A stretch of DNA of 64,000 nucleotides from Ilyomonas sp965219515 (GCA_965219515.1 OZ244776.1:1054001-1118000); one strand, 5' to 3'; positions 1 to 7,634 are shown, numbered from the stretch's first letter. Notes: generated by a model from the letters alone, not told the origin. Translations and numbers: made by a program.

Positions 1-130
1 TCAGTTCCGGCTGACACAGCGCTATTGAGCATTAGTAGTTATCTTCGGCTGCAAAATAAAAATCGGCTTTTGTTCCCGGCTGACACAGCACAGAATACCA
101 GCCCATCAGCAATACGCCTTCGTTGGTTGC
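1..130 (+). repeat. attC-type site 0 (right part only)
   Basis: The window opens inside a site of the same family as the 33 that follow. The central GGCTGACACAGCGC motif, the right arm CCAGCCCATCAGCAATAC and the R' core GTTGGTTGC (122-130) are visible; the left arm lies outside. The array therefore continues to the left. Confidence 0.8.
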
Positions 131-562
131 TATTTTTCACAGACCTTGTTTTTCATGGGACAAGACAAGAAAGGTTATTATTCTTTTTCAGCTGCTTTTT
201 ATGACACTATGGTTTGGGGACAATTTTACTTTTTTAAGTTGTTTTATTACGACTGTCTTCTTTGTAAAATTTAATCAACTTTTGGTTGACACATTATGTT
301 CATTGACAAAACTCGACTGCAAACAAGCGTCTATCAAATGTTAGTATTGACCATTATTTTTAAGCTGTTTTTAGGTTGACAGGTTACGTTTTGTTTAAAA
401 AGCTTTCCAGGCGACACATTACAAAACCTGACAGTTGACAAGAGCAAATTGTTTATTTTTTGCTCCACTTTTTTGCTGACAATAAATGTTCACTTCTAAA
501 AGATTGACAGTTTTAAAAACGTTTTGTCTTTTCCAACGCTTTTTCATTCAAAAGACAAAACA
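123..562 (+). other. Cassette 1, no recognisable gene
   Basis: The cassette is bounded by GTTGGTTGC (122-130) and its exact reverse complement GCAACCAAC (563-571), so it is a proper cassette. It holds no convincing coding sequence. One 73-codon frame opens at a TTG inside the R' core but has no ATG near its start, no ribosome site and low-complexity hydrophobic composition. TTGACA-like words recur through it. It may carry regulatory DNA or a small RNA, or be a decayed gene. Confidence 0.5.
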
Positions 563-765
563 GCAACCAACAAAAGTATTTGCGTTATGTCGGCGGACAG
601 AATGCAGGTCATCAGCTTTTAATTATTTATTTATCTTTAGTTCCAACTTGACGTGATTTATTTAGCAACAGAATATTCAATGAACAGTTGTACTTTTATT
701 CAACATTTGTACAAGCTGAGGTTTTCAAATTCCGCCACTAACGCAAATACTAAAACGTTGTACGC
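563..765 (+). repeat. attC-type site 1 (203 nt)
   Basis: R'' GCAACCAAC 563-571 and R' GTTGTACGC 757-765. The arms AGTATTTGCGTTATGTCGG and CCGCCACTAACGCAAATACT pair almost perfectly. Three GAC/GAG motifs (GGCGGACAG, CTTGACG, GCTGAGG) divide the centre. Confidence 0.88.
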
Positions 766-816
766 AATTCAAAGTGTTCATTAGATTTTAAAAATATAAA
801 TCTTTTCCGATTGTTT

Positions 817-1350
817 ATGAGATCGATAATATGTCTAATTTTTACAATTCTTATATTTTCAACTTCCTCAAAATCGCAACAAAAATTATCTTATCGACAA
901 AGAAAATTATCTGCTTTCATAAAAAGATATCAGGACGATATAGAAAAGGCGCCTGACAATGCATCTAAAACAAAAATTTACACCGAAATGTGGAGGAAAC
1001 ATATAATTTTTATTCAGGACTCTTTAAAATTTTCTACATATCCAATCTACACTCTTGACACATTTTATTTTGAAAAAGCATTTGTTAAGCAGATGTCTAC
1101 GAATAAAAAGTACATTGAAGTTTTACTAGAAAATGAAAATTATACAGCGTCGGTAGTTTTTGATTTCACAAATAGTTCAGACTTACAAAGCATACCCATC
1201 TATAAAATGCTGACTAATCTAAAACAAGACTCACCAGTTTTAGCTGTTATACATTTACAGGACTTTACTCTCAGCAATAAGGACATAGAAGAAGGAAGTA
1301 AAAAACTAAAGTTGGCGGCAGACTTAAGAGCAATCTACAATGCTAAGTAG
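817..1350 (+). CDS. Secreted protein of unknown function (cassette 2)
   Basis: The product is 177 residues. It begins with a clear signal peptide (basic MRS, hydrophobic IICLIFTILIF, likely cleavage near SKS-QQ), so it is probably exported to the periplasm or cell surface. The rest is polar, alpha/beta-like and without a motif I recognise. I chose ATG 817 over an in-frame TTG six bases upstream because it gives a normal signal peptide. It is the only gene of a cassette whose ends match exactly (GTTGTACGCA and TGCGTACAAC). Confidence 0.7.
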   Translation: MRSIICLIFTILIFSTSSKSQQKLSYRQRKLSAFIKRYQDDIEKAPDNASKTKIYTEMWRKHIIFIQDSLKFSTYPIYTLDTFYFEKAFVKQMSTNKKYIEVLLENENYTASVVFDFTNSSDLQSIPIYKMLTNLKQDSPVLAVIHLQDFTLSNKDIEEGSKKLKLAADLRAIYNAK

Positions 1351-1359
1351 ACGCTAAGC

Positions 1360-1498
1360 TGCGTACAACACGTGGTTTGCTGCCATAGCGGCTTGACGAA
1401 CATGTGCTAAACAATAGAATATCATTAAACAACATATCTTTATCCAAGCTGACGAACCGCCATTGCCGCTCCGGCAGCAAGCCTGGAACGTTAGCCGT
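1360..1498 (+). repeat. attC-type site 2 (139 nt, short class)
   Basis: R'' TGCGTACAAC 1360-1369 and R' GTTAGCCGT 1490-1498. The arms GGTTTGCTGCCATAGCGGC and GCCGCTCCGGCAGCAAGCC pair. Only two GAC motifs, 56 nt apart, are present, so it is one central module shorter than most sites. Confidence 0.88.
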
Positions 1499-1500
1499 AA

Positions 1501-2406
1501 TTATTCTGACACATCAAAATCAAGTTTTGTTTGACTGTCCGGCTTTCCTTGGAGGACTTCTACGACTTCTAATATTTCATAATGGTTTCCTATGACTTCA
1601 TAGTCATAACCATATTTGACTGTTGTTTTTACTTTTGCCCTAAGCGAATCTCCAGGACGGATGTCAATCTTTCTTTCCTGAAAATCATTAAGCCAGGATT
1701 CTTGTAAAATCTTTGCCGGTATCAAGCGACCATTATATTTAAAGTCCCACATTGCATGACCCAAATAATCCGGACGCTTAACCTTTAAAATCATTATTCC
1801 GTCGGACTCTATCTTTTCTTTTGTAACCAAGTCTTCTAACTCTTCCGGCGTAATGTTCAATTCAAGATTAAAAGACGCTTCACCGACAGAACTTTTAAAA
1901 GTCGCCTTATCACTTTTGGACAATGGTTCTAAAGCTGTGTTGATTTTGTTGATGTTATCAACCAACTTTCGCATGTTCATTGGCGTATAATTAGGAAACT
2001 GCTTTACATCAGTTTTCTTCGCTTCTTCAATGAGTTCATATTGTATATCTTCAATCACTTTTGCATCTGTAAGTTGTGTGTAACCTTCCATTCTTTTTAC
2101 AACGATGTATTTTGACTTTACAAGATAATGACCAACAAATTTTTTCCAATCCAACTCTTTAATTGCTTCATCAGGCAGACCTTTTAAAACATTGACAAGC
2201 CATGTTCTAAGTGAGCCAATTTCAATATCTTCCAACAGCAGGACAGGCTCCAATTTTGTATCAATACTTTTTATTAAATCACAGTCAAAGTCCTGAAACG
2301 CTTTAATTATTGCTGTCATGCTTTCAAAGACACGAGACGGATTTTCACTGTCTTTTTGATAATCAATTTCAATACAGAAATCAGCCTTTACATCTGTTGT
2401 AGCCAT
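1501..2406 (-). CDS. Conserved-looking cytoplasmic protein, function unknown (cassette 3)
   Basis: The product is 301 residues with no signal peptide or membrane segment. It is rich in charged residues and looks like a mixed alpha/beta N-terminal domain followed by a beta-rich C-terminal part (about residues 195-290) that resembles a small RNA- or ligand-binding barrel only in general character. I do not recognise the family. It is transcribed against the array direction and fills the cassette almost completely (its stop is 2 nt inside the R' core). The start ATG is at 2406. Cassette ends match over 10 nt (GTTAGCCGTA and TACGGCTAAC). Confidence 0.75.
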   Translation of the reverse strand: MATTDVKADFCIEIDYQKDSENPSRVFESMTAIIKAFQDFDCDLIKSIDTKLEPVLLLEDIEIGSLRTWLVNVLKGLPDEAIKELDWKKFVGHYLVKSKYIVVKRMEGYTQLTDAKVIEDIQYELIEEAKKTDVKQFPNYTPMNMRKLVDNINKINTALEPLSKSDKATFKSSVGEASFNLELNITPEELEDLVTKEKIESDGIMILKVKRPDYLGHAMWDFKYNGRLIPAKILQESWLNDFQERKIDIRPGDSLRAKVKTTVKYGYDYEVIGNHYEILEVVEVLQGKPDSQTKLDFDVSE

Positions 2407-2448
2407 AGCTTTTTGTTTGACACTTCAAAATAAGCGAAAAGATATAAC

Positions 2449-2586
2449 TACGGCTAACATAAGTGTTTGCAATACGGCGGCTTGACATTAAATACTCATC
2501 TACTGTTTTTCAATTTAGCTTCGGTAAGTTTGCGGGCTGACGGAATGCTATTGCCGCCGCATCGCAAACACCGGAACGTTAGGCGT
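2449..2586 (+). repeat. attC-type site 3 (138 nt, short class)
   Basis: R'' TACGGCTAAC 2449-2458 and R' GTTAGGCGT 2578-2586. The arms GTGTTTGCAATACGGCGGC and GCCGCCGCATCGCAAACAC pair. The two GAC motifs are 55 nt apart. Confidence 0.88.
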
Positions 2587-2630
2587 CATGCGGACTTACT
2601 CACAACTTTCCTGTTTTTCCTGTAATTTGC

Positions 2631-2638
2631 TAATTTTG
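2631..2638 (+). promoter_or_regulatory. Bacteroidota -7 promoter element (cassette 4)
   Basis: TAATTTTG fits the Bacteroidota -7 consensus TAnnTTTG and lies 14 nt before the ATG of the antitoxin gene. It would give a very short leader and let the toxin-antitoxin cassette be expressed by itself. Confidence 0.5.
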
Positions 2639-2652
2639 ACAAAACGAATTGA

Positions 2653-2898
2653 ATGAATACTTCATCTCAACATATCGACCTTGCTGATTATTATTTTGGA
2701 TTTTTAAAAAATCTTAATACAGACAGTAAGCTTGACCTTATTTCCAAGCTATCACAATCTTTAAAAAAAAATGACGAAGTTTCTGACACATCATTGCAAT
2801 CGCTCTTTGGAGCATATCAATCAGAAGAAACTGCTGACGACATAATTGCCGAACTCAGAGCCTCAAGAGTGTTTAACCGTAATATTGAACCACTTTGA
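2653..2898 (+). CDS. VapB-like antitoxin (cassette 4)
   Basis: This 81-residue acidic helical protein lies just before, and overlaps, a PIN-domain toxin gene. It is related to the 81-residue protein at 22804-23049: both share SKLDLISKL (or NKLDLISKL) near residue 25, FGAYQSEE/FGAFESEK, AD(D/E)II, and an R(A/S)SR-F-R-IE ending. The conserved C-terminal helix is the probable toxin-neutralising segment. It shows no classical AbrB or ribbon-helix-helix motif that I can name. The start ATG follows a good -7 element. Confidence 0.75.
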   Translation: MNTSSQHIDLADYYFGFLKNLNTDSKLDLISKLSQSLKKNDEVSDTSLQSLFGAYQSEETADDIIAELRASRVFNRNIEPL

Positions 2899-3305
2899 AA
2901 AAGTACCTGCTTAACACGAACATTTGTATTTACTTCATAAAAGGACAATTTGGACTAAACAAAAAAATAGCAGAAGTAGGTGAACAAAATTGTTTTATTT
3001 CGGAGATGACTGTTGCTGAATTGAAATATGGAGTTGAAAACAGTAAGACAGTTGAAGCAATGAGAAAAATTGTGGAGGCGTTTATCCCAAAATTCTTTGT
3101 TATTCCTATTTATAATTCATTAGACATTTACGCTAAGGAAAAAGCCAAGCTAAGAAAACAAGGGTTGCTGATTGATGATTTTGATATTTTAATTGGTGCA
3201 ACTGCTGTTACCAATGACATGATAATGGTGACAAATAATGTTGCTCATCTAAGAAGACTTGATAATATAATAATTGAGGACTGGACAGCACTCGCTACAA
3301 AATAG
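2895..3305 (+). CDS. VapC-type PIN-domain ribonuclease toxin, first Asp replaced (cassette 4)
   Basis: This is a PIN-domain protein of 136 residues, the usual VapC length. VapC toxins are metal-dependent RNases that cut tRNA or rRNA. The fold signature is present: an N-terminal strand, E in FISEMTVAELKYGVENS, the acidic DDFDILIGATAV segment and the late MVTNN strand. The first catalytic Asp, normally in the pattern L-D-T-N, is Asn here (LLNTN, residue 7), whereas the paralogue at 23046 keeps Asp. It starts at a TTG overlapping the antitoxin stop (TTGA), the same arrangement as in the paralogue. Activity is therefore doubtful. Confidence 0.82.
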   Translation: MKKYLLNTNICIYFIKGQFGLNKKIAEVGEQNCFISEMTVAELKYGVENSKTVEAMRKIVEAFIPKFFVIPIYNSLDIYAKEKAKLRKQGLLIDDFDILIGATAVTNDMIMVTNNVAHLRRLDNIIIEDWTALATK

Positions 3306-3439
3306 CACGAACGCACAACAAAAGGTTTGGCAAAAAACTGGCTGACAACACGCAACATCGACTTTAGTTTCGCTATTCAGCTTCAGTAATCAGCTTGACT
3401 TTATAAATTTGGCAACAGAAAGAACAATGAACTTTTTAG

Positions 3440-4542
3440 GGCTTTGTTGCATGAATCAATTTATAAGGTTTAAATAACCTATCCTGGAATCGTTAAGCTA
3501 CTTTTACGCTTATTGGTTTGCTTGTTTTCAATGTTATGTTTAATATTTTGCAACCAATTCTTACTTCTGTGAGTTGATTTTCTTTTCGTCTTGCCAATAA
3601 CTTATCACCCACAATTGTTTTGTACCTGAACATCGTGGTTTCCGCTTTACTCCGCTGGTGATAACGGGTTTGAATTTTCCATTCTTTTCGTCCTGTTTCC
3701 CCTATCGTTTCTATAGCTCTATCCCTTTGTTGTAAACAGGCATCCCCTTTTTTACTCATCACTGCGTTTTTCCTTGGCGGTATAACCTGTTCTATATTGT
3801 CTTTTGCCAACCGTTTACGCACCTTCTTTTTATCGTAAGCACCGTCGCCTGTAAAACTTTTTACTTCCTTTTTGATCTGTGTCAATAAGGCATCCACTTC
3901 AGTGGCGTCATCAACCGCATTGGTAGTCAGTGTTACCGCTTCCACCTGTTGTGTCTGTTCATCCACTGCCACATGCAGTTTCATCCAGGTGCGGTGCTTG
4001 CCCGCTCCATGTTTGCGAACTTTCCATTCCCCTTCTCCATATACCTTCAGACCCGTGCTGTCAACCACTATATCTGTAACCGTTCTGTTGCTCCCTCCTG
4101 TCTGCAGCTTCACATCCAAAGCCTTGCTGCGCCTGCAGATTACACTGTAATGGGGCACTTTTACATCTGCTTTTGTCAGTTTGAAAAAACTGCACATAAA
4201 GCCTTCCGTTTGCCGCAATGCCAAGTGGTATATCTTACGGATGGTAAGGCATATTTCTATAGCCCTATCACTGTATTGCTTCTGACCCCCACGCCTGTTC
4301 CCCTCACGGGGAGCTTTCCAATGATCTGCAATGTCTTTCTCTATCCATAAACACAAAGACCCGCGTTGCTGTAATCCACTATTGTAAGCCGACCAGTTTC
4401 TGACTTTGTACTTATCTTTACTCATCAGGTATAGATTGTGTTGTTAATGATGTTGTAACCACTAACTAACTAATCTATGCCTGTTCTTTTTTATAAGTGA
4501 ATAACTATCGCTCATCTTTATATTTATTCATGCAACAACGCC
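3440..4542 (-). mobile_element. IS5-family insertion sequence, copy 1 (1103 bp)
   Basis: Terminal inverted repeats are GGCTTTGTTGCATGAATCA (left) and, read inward, GGCGTTGTTGCATGAATAA (right). One transposase gene on the minus strand fills it. Flanks ACTTTTTAG (left) and ACTTTTAAT (right) agree in 7 of 9 bases, which could be a worn 9-bp target duplication. A second copy of exactly the same length is at 12138-13240. Confidence 0.9.
3493..4425 (-). CDS. IS5-family (IS903-like group) DDE transposase, copy 1
   Basis: This 310-residue transposase appears intact. It begins YKVRNWSAYNSGL, the usual IS5/IS903-group opening. DDE catalytic residues are visible: D in VVDSTGLKVYGEGEW, D in FTGDGAYDKK and E in RSKAETTMFRYK. 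It differs from the copy at 12191-13123 by one residue that I noticed (YNSGL versus YNNGL, a C/T change near base 4381). The short forward-strand frames across it are shadows. Confidence 0.93.
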   Translation of the reverse strand: MSKDKYKVRNWSAYNSGLQQRGSLCLWIEKDIADHWKAPREGNRRGGQKQYSDRAIEICLTIRKIYHLALRQTEGFMCSFFKLTKADVKVPHYSVICRRSKALDVKLQTGGSNRTVTDIVVDSTGLKVYGEGEWKVRKHGAGKHRTWMKLHVAVDEQTQQVEAVTLTTNAVDDATEVDALLTQIKKEVKSFTGDGAYDKKKVRKRLAKDNIEQVIPPRKNAVMSKKGDACLQQRDRAIETIGETGRKEWKIQTRYHQRSKAETTMFRYKTIVGDKLLARRKENQLTEVRIGCKILNITLKTSKPISVKVA

Positions 4543-4647
4543 ACTTTTAATTATAAATTTGGCAGCAGTTCGGGCTTGACGGTTTCAAATACCAGTTCTT
4601 CGCCAAGCCAAAATCGTTGGCTGCTATATTTTCGGGCACCTTACAAT

Positions 4648-5787
4648 ATGAAAAGAATTATTATTACAATATTGACAATAATTAATGTTGCGACAACTCG
4701 AGCTCAAAGCATAGAAGCCTTTGCAGACAGTGTAGCGAAGGTTAATAATATTCCAGAATTAGTTTTTTGTATCATTTCACCAGATAGTATTATAAACATT
4801 AAAGTGTTGGGTTATCATCGGGCAGACCTTAAAAATGAACTGACAAAAGCCAAGCTTACTGATTACTTTCATTTGGGTTCTGACACGAAAGCTATCACAG
4901 GTTTTGCAGCAGCTTATCTTGTTGAACATAACAAAATAAAATGGACAACGAAATTTTTTGATTTGTTTCCCGATTGGAAAAAAGAAAGCAATTCTGCGTA
5001 TTACAATGTGACTTTGGCTGACCTATTATCGCACCGGGCAAAAATTCAACCATATACAAGCGAACTGGAATATGAAGAATTGCCAGAATTTAAAGGAGAT
5101 AAATCAGAAGAGCGAAAACAATTTGCAAGGTATTTATTAAAAGAAAAACCTGTAAAAGATACAATTGAAATTTATCATTATTCAAATGTTGACTACACTA
5201 TTGCGGCTTTAATGCTTGAGAAAGTATTAGGTAAAACTTGGGAAAGTTTAATCATAGATATAATGACAATGAAGTTGGGTTTATCAATCGTATTTGGTTT
5301 TCCCAACAGGCATAATATTAATGAACCTTACGGACATTGGATAGAAGATGATACGCTTAGAGCATTGCCGCCTGATATAGATTATAATCTTACACTTGCA
5401 GAACCAGCCGGCGATATTAGTATGACTCTACCTGATTATGCAAAGTTCATTCAACTGAATTTACAAGGTATTGAAGGCAAGAACAATCTTTTAACGGCTG
5501 ACACTTATAACTATCTTCATTTTGGTTTTCCCAAGTATGCTATCGGTTGGGGAAACTATAGTAAAGATGGTAAGCAATTCTCACAACATTCCGGTTCGGC
5601 TGGCACTTTTTATTGTTATACACTGCTTGACAAAACAAATAAACGAGCTTATATAATAATAGCAAACAGCGGAACAGATGAGACAGCAAAGGCGATTTCA
5701 AAACTGTCTAAATTTATGCAGACAAATACAGCAGCCAACAAAAGTATTGCTGCAAGCGGGGCAGACACGGCGCAGCATCAGCAGTAG
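4648..5787 (+). CDS. Secreted serine beta-lactamase-family hydrolase with attC-encoded tail (cassette 5)
   Basis: This is a class-C beta-lactamase/penicillin-binding-protein-like serine hydrolase (379 residues from ATG 4648). A signal peptide is present (KRIIITILTIINVATTRAQ). The three active-site motifs are SDTK (residues 78-81, nucleophile Ser and Lys), a Y-S-N motif in YHYSNVDYT, and HSG in QHSGSAGTF. Family members act as esterases or D-aminopeptidases, and true beta-lactam resistance cannot be inferred. The frame runs through the R'' core, so the last 18 or so residues (from AANKSIAASGAD to the stop) come from attC sequence. The start was chosen for the signal peptide; an upstream frame reaches into attC 4. 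Confidence 0.85.
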   Translation: MKRIIITILTIINVATTRAQSIEAFADSVAKVNNIPELVFCIISPDSIINIKVLGYHRADLKNELTKAKLTDYFHLGSDTKAITGFAAAYLVEHNKIKWTTKFFDLFPDWKKESNSAYYNVTLADLLSHRAKIQPYTSELEYEELPEFKGDKSEERKQFARYLLKEKPVKDTIEIYHYSNVDYTIAALMLEKVLGKTWESLIIDIMTMKLGLSIVFGFPNRHNINEPYGHWIEDDTLRALPPDIDYNLTLAEPAGDISMTLPDYAKFIQLNLQGIEGKNNLLTADTYNYLHFGFPKYAIGWGNYSKDGKQFSQHSGSAGTFYCYTLLDKTNKRAYIIIANSGTDETAKAISKLSKFMQTNTAANKSIAASGADTAQHQQ

Positions 5788-5933
5788 TAATACTATTCAG
5801 CTTCAGTTCCGGCAGACATTACGCTATTGAACATTAGTAAATAAACATCAGCAATAAACGGTAATTTAGCTTCGGTTTTTGGCTGACACGGCGCTATTAT
5901 CCTGCCTGCAAGCAATACCGAGCCGTTAGCTGC
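5730..5933 (+). repeat. attC-type site 5 (204 nt)
   Basis: R'' AGCAGCCAAC 5730-5739 and R' GTTAGCTGC 5925-5933. The arms GTATTGCTGCAAGCGGGGC and CCTGCCTGCAAGCAATAC pair. The coding frame of the upstream hydrolase ends inside it (stop 5785-5787). Confidence 0.88.
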
Positions 5934-6007
5934 AATGCGATTTGAACTTCTTAATTATTATAAAGCAAAACTTAAACTATTATCTTCATGCCGACATATA
6001 AAGTAAC

Positions 6008-6454
6008 ATGAAGGTTGAAAAATATCATTTAAAATCAGATAATACTCTTACTTATTTTGAATTTATAAGTGTTGGTTCAAAAGGTGCAATAAGAAAGATA
6101 ATTGAATTTCAAGCCACTTCATCATCAGGTCTTTATAATCTTGCTTTCGGTGACAAAAATCCAGAGACAGGTGAACTTGATGATTTAGCAATCAGTAATA
6201 ACGGTGACACACAAAAAGTGCTTGGAACTGTAGTTGCTGCTTTATATGCTTTTTTTGACAGAAACCCAAAAGCGATTGTTTATGCGACAGGCAGTACACC
6301 AGTCAGAACAAGACTTTATAGAATGGGAATAACTAAGTTTTATGATGAAATACAAAACGACTTTTACTTATATGGGCGAATCGGTGACAAACTTTATGTT
6401 TTTGAAACAGGAATAGAATATGAAGGTTTTATAGCACAAAGAAAATTTGAGTAA
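6008..6454 (+). CDS. DUF6934-family protein (cassette 6)
   Basis: This 148-residue cytoplasmic protein is typical of a small Bacteroidota family. Conserved stretches include YNLAFGDKNPETGELDD, ISNNGDTQKVLGTVV and YATGSTPVRTRLYRMGI. The function is unknown. The family often sits in front of a small helical protein, as here, which suggests a toxin-antitoxin or immunity-like pair, but that is inference. It is the first of two genes in its cassette, 9 nt before the next. Confidence 0.75.
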   Translation: MKVEKYHLKSDNTLTYFEFISVGSKGAIRKIIEFQATSSSGLYNLAFGDKNPETGELDDLAISNNGDTQKVLGTVVAALYAFFDRNPKAIVYATGSTPVRTRLYRMGITKFYDEIQNDFYLYGRIGDKLYVFETGIEYEGFIAQRKFE

Positions 6455-6463
6455 CTTGCAATT

Positions 6464-6643
6464 ATGAAAGCAGAATTAGAAAAGAAAATAGAAGAACTGA
6501 ATAGTAGCAAAGTACCAATCGTAGCTATTGACCCTGCTTTAAATAAATACCAGGGAAAAATTTTGTTTCCCCAAAAATTAGCCTTGGCAGAAGAACAACT
6601 CAAAGGAGTGAAATTACCTAAAATTAAGAAGCACAGCAGCTAA
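6464..6643 (+). CDS. Small acidic-basic helical protein, partner of the DUF6934 gene (cassette 6)
   Basis: This 59-residue protein starts at ATG 6464, 9 nt after the DUF6934 stop, so it is probably co-transcribed and translationally coupled. The N-terminus is a charged helix (KAELEKKIEELN), the middle contains a short VPIVAIDPALNKY segment, and the C-terminus is lysine-rich (KLPKIKKHSS). The TAA stop lies inside the R'' core (GCTAAC) of site 6, so the attC site provides the stop codon. It has no signal peptide. I do not recognise a family. Confidence 0.6.
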   Translation: MKAELEKKIEELNSSKVPIVAIDPALNKYQGKILFPQKLALAEEQLKGVKLPKIKKHSS

Positions 6644-6836
6644 CAAATGTATTGCTAATAGGCTGGCTTGACGTTGGCAACTTCAGCAGCATCACGCTAT
6701 GCAGCTTCAGTTCCGGCTGACACAGCACTATTAAACATTAGTAGTTATTTTCGGCTGCAGAATAAAACTCGGCTTTTGTTCCGGGCTGACACAGCGCGGA
6801 GTACCAGCCCATCAGCAATACGCCTTCGTTGGCTGC
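6636..6836 (+). repeat. attC-type site 6 (201 nt)
   Basis: R'' GCAGCTAAC 6636-6644 and R' GTTGGCTGC 6828-6836. R'' matches the start of its own cassette (GTTAGCTGC, 5925) exactly but mismatches the adjacent R' at one base, the mark of cassette reshuffling. The arms TGTATTGCTAATAGGCTGGC and CCAGCCCATCAGCAATAC pair. Confidence 0.88.
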
Positions 6837-6875
6837 AAGCTAACGAGACAATTATCAAGAGCTAAAAAATGAGTT

Positions 6876-7517
6876 ATGAAAATGACGACAATTTTTACAG
6901 TGTTGTACTTTTTAATTTCGATGAGGTTATTCGGACAAAAAGAACGCCTTGTTTATCAACCGCGATTACTTAGTACCAGCATTAGAGTCGGTTTAGTCAA
7001 TAGCAGTCTGAATTTAGAATACCGCTTAAATCCAAAAACAGTATCTTCCATTGATTTCGGCATAGGAATCGTCCATTTACAATCCAACTACTACAATAAA
7101 TACAACGAAAATTACAGCGAATACAATGAGCATTTTGAAGATGCGCTAAACTTTTGGCGTGAATGGTGGAGCCCTTATACATCCATTCAAGCAAAACGGA
7201 TTATTAGTAGCCGCAGCAGCACAAAGTATGGATCGTTTCCTTATGCAAATACTTTTACATACTATGGACTTCAATTAAAATATAACGGACACGGACTGAG
7301 AGATTGGATAGATAATGACCCCAAGTTCCCTTTCAGAGAAACATATCAATTTGCAGCTTTGTTAGGCAGGCAAGTAGAATTGGGGAAACACAGCAACTTC
7401 CTTTGCGACATTTATATGGGTATTGGTGGTATCAGCAACTACAAACTAACCGCAGTTGACCCTAAAATTCTTGTCGGTTCAAGAATAGGTCTTAATTTAT
7501 GGAAGCTTAATAAATAG
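6876..7517 (+). CDS. Putative outer-membrane beta-barrel protein (cassette 7)
   Basis: The product is 213 residues with a signal peptide (MTTIFTVLYFLISMRLFG, cleavage before QKER). The mature part alternates hydrophobic and polar residues and ends in strand-like segments (ILVGSRIGLNLWKLNK), as in small Bacteroidota outer-membrane proteins. A Tyr/Trp/Asn-rich region (about residues 70-100) could be a surface loop. The function is unknown. It is the single gene of a cassette with 10-nt matching ends; about 120 nt of AT-rich DNA without a gene follows the stop. Confidence 0.65.
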   Translation: MKMTTIFTVLYFLISMRLFGQKERLVYQPRLLSTSIRVGLVNSSLNLEYRLNPKTVSSIDFGIGIVHLQSNYYNKYNENYSEYNEHFEDALNFWREWWSPYTSIQAKRIISSRSSTKYGSFPYANTFTYYGLQLKYNGHGLRDWIDNDPKFPFRETYQFAALLGRQVELGKHSNFLCDIYMGIGGISNYKLTAVDPKILVGSRIGLNLWKLNK

Positions 7518-7634
7518 TTTAATGCCAACAAACCAAATCAAAAAAAGGGGAACTTCTTTGTATAAACAGTTGAAGAAGAATTGATAAACAAAGTCGAGCT
7601 GAATAATCATCTAGTCTTTCACACCGGACGAGCC

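Larger units (their letters stand above)
3311..4624 (+). repeat. attC-type site 4, interrupted by IS5-like copy 1
   Basis: R'' ACGCACAAC is at 3311-3319 and R' GTTGGCTGC at 4616-4624. Without the 1103-bp insertion the site would be about 211 nt. The arms GGTTTGGC...ACTGG and CCAGT...GCCAAGCC pair. The first half (3311-3439) is nearly identical to the first half of site 13. Confidence 0.82.

Noticed and set aside
123..344. 73-codon hydrophobic frame in cassette 1
   Set aside because: It starts at a TTG inside the R' core with no ribosome site, and its composition follows the T-rich DNA.
3872..4350. Plus-strand frames of 92 and 133 codons over the IS5-like transposase
   Set aside because: Shadows of the minus-strand transposase, identical at both IS copies.
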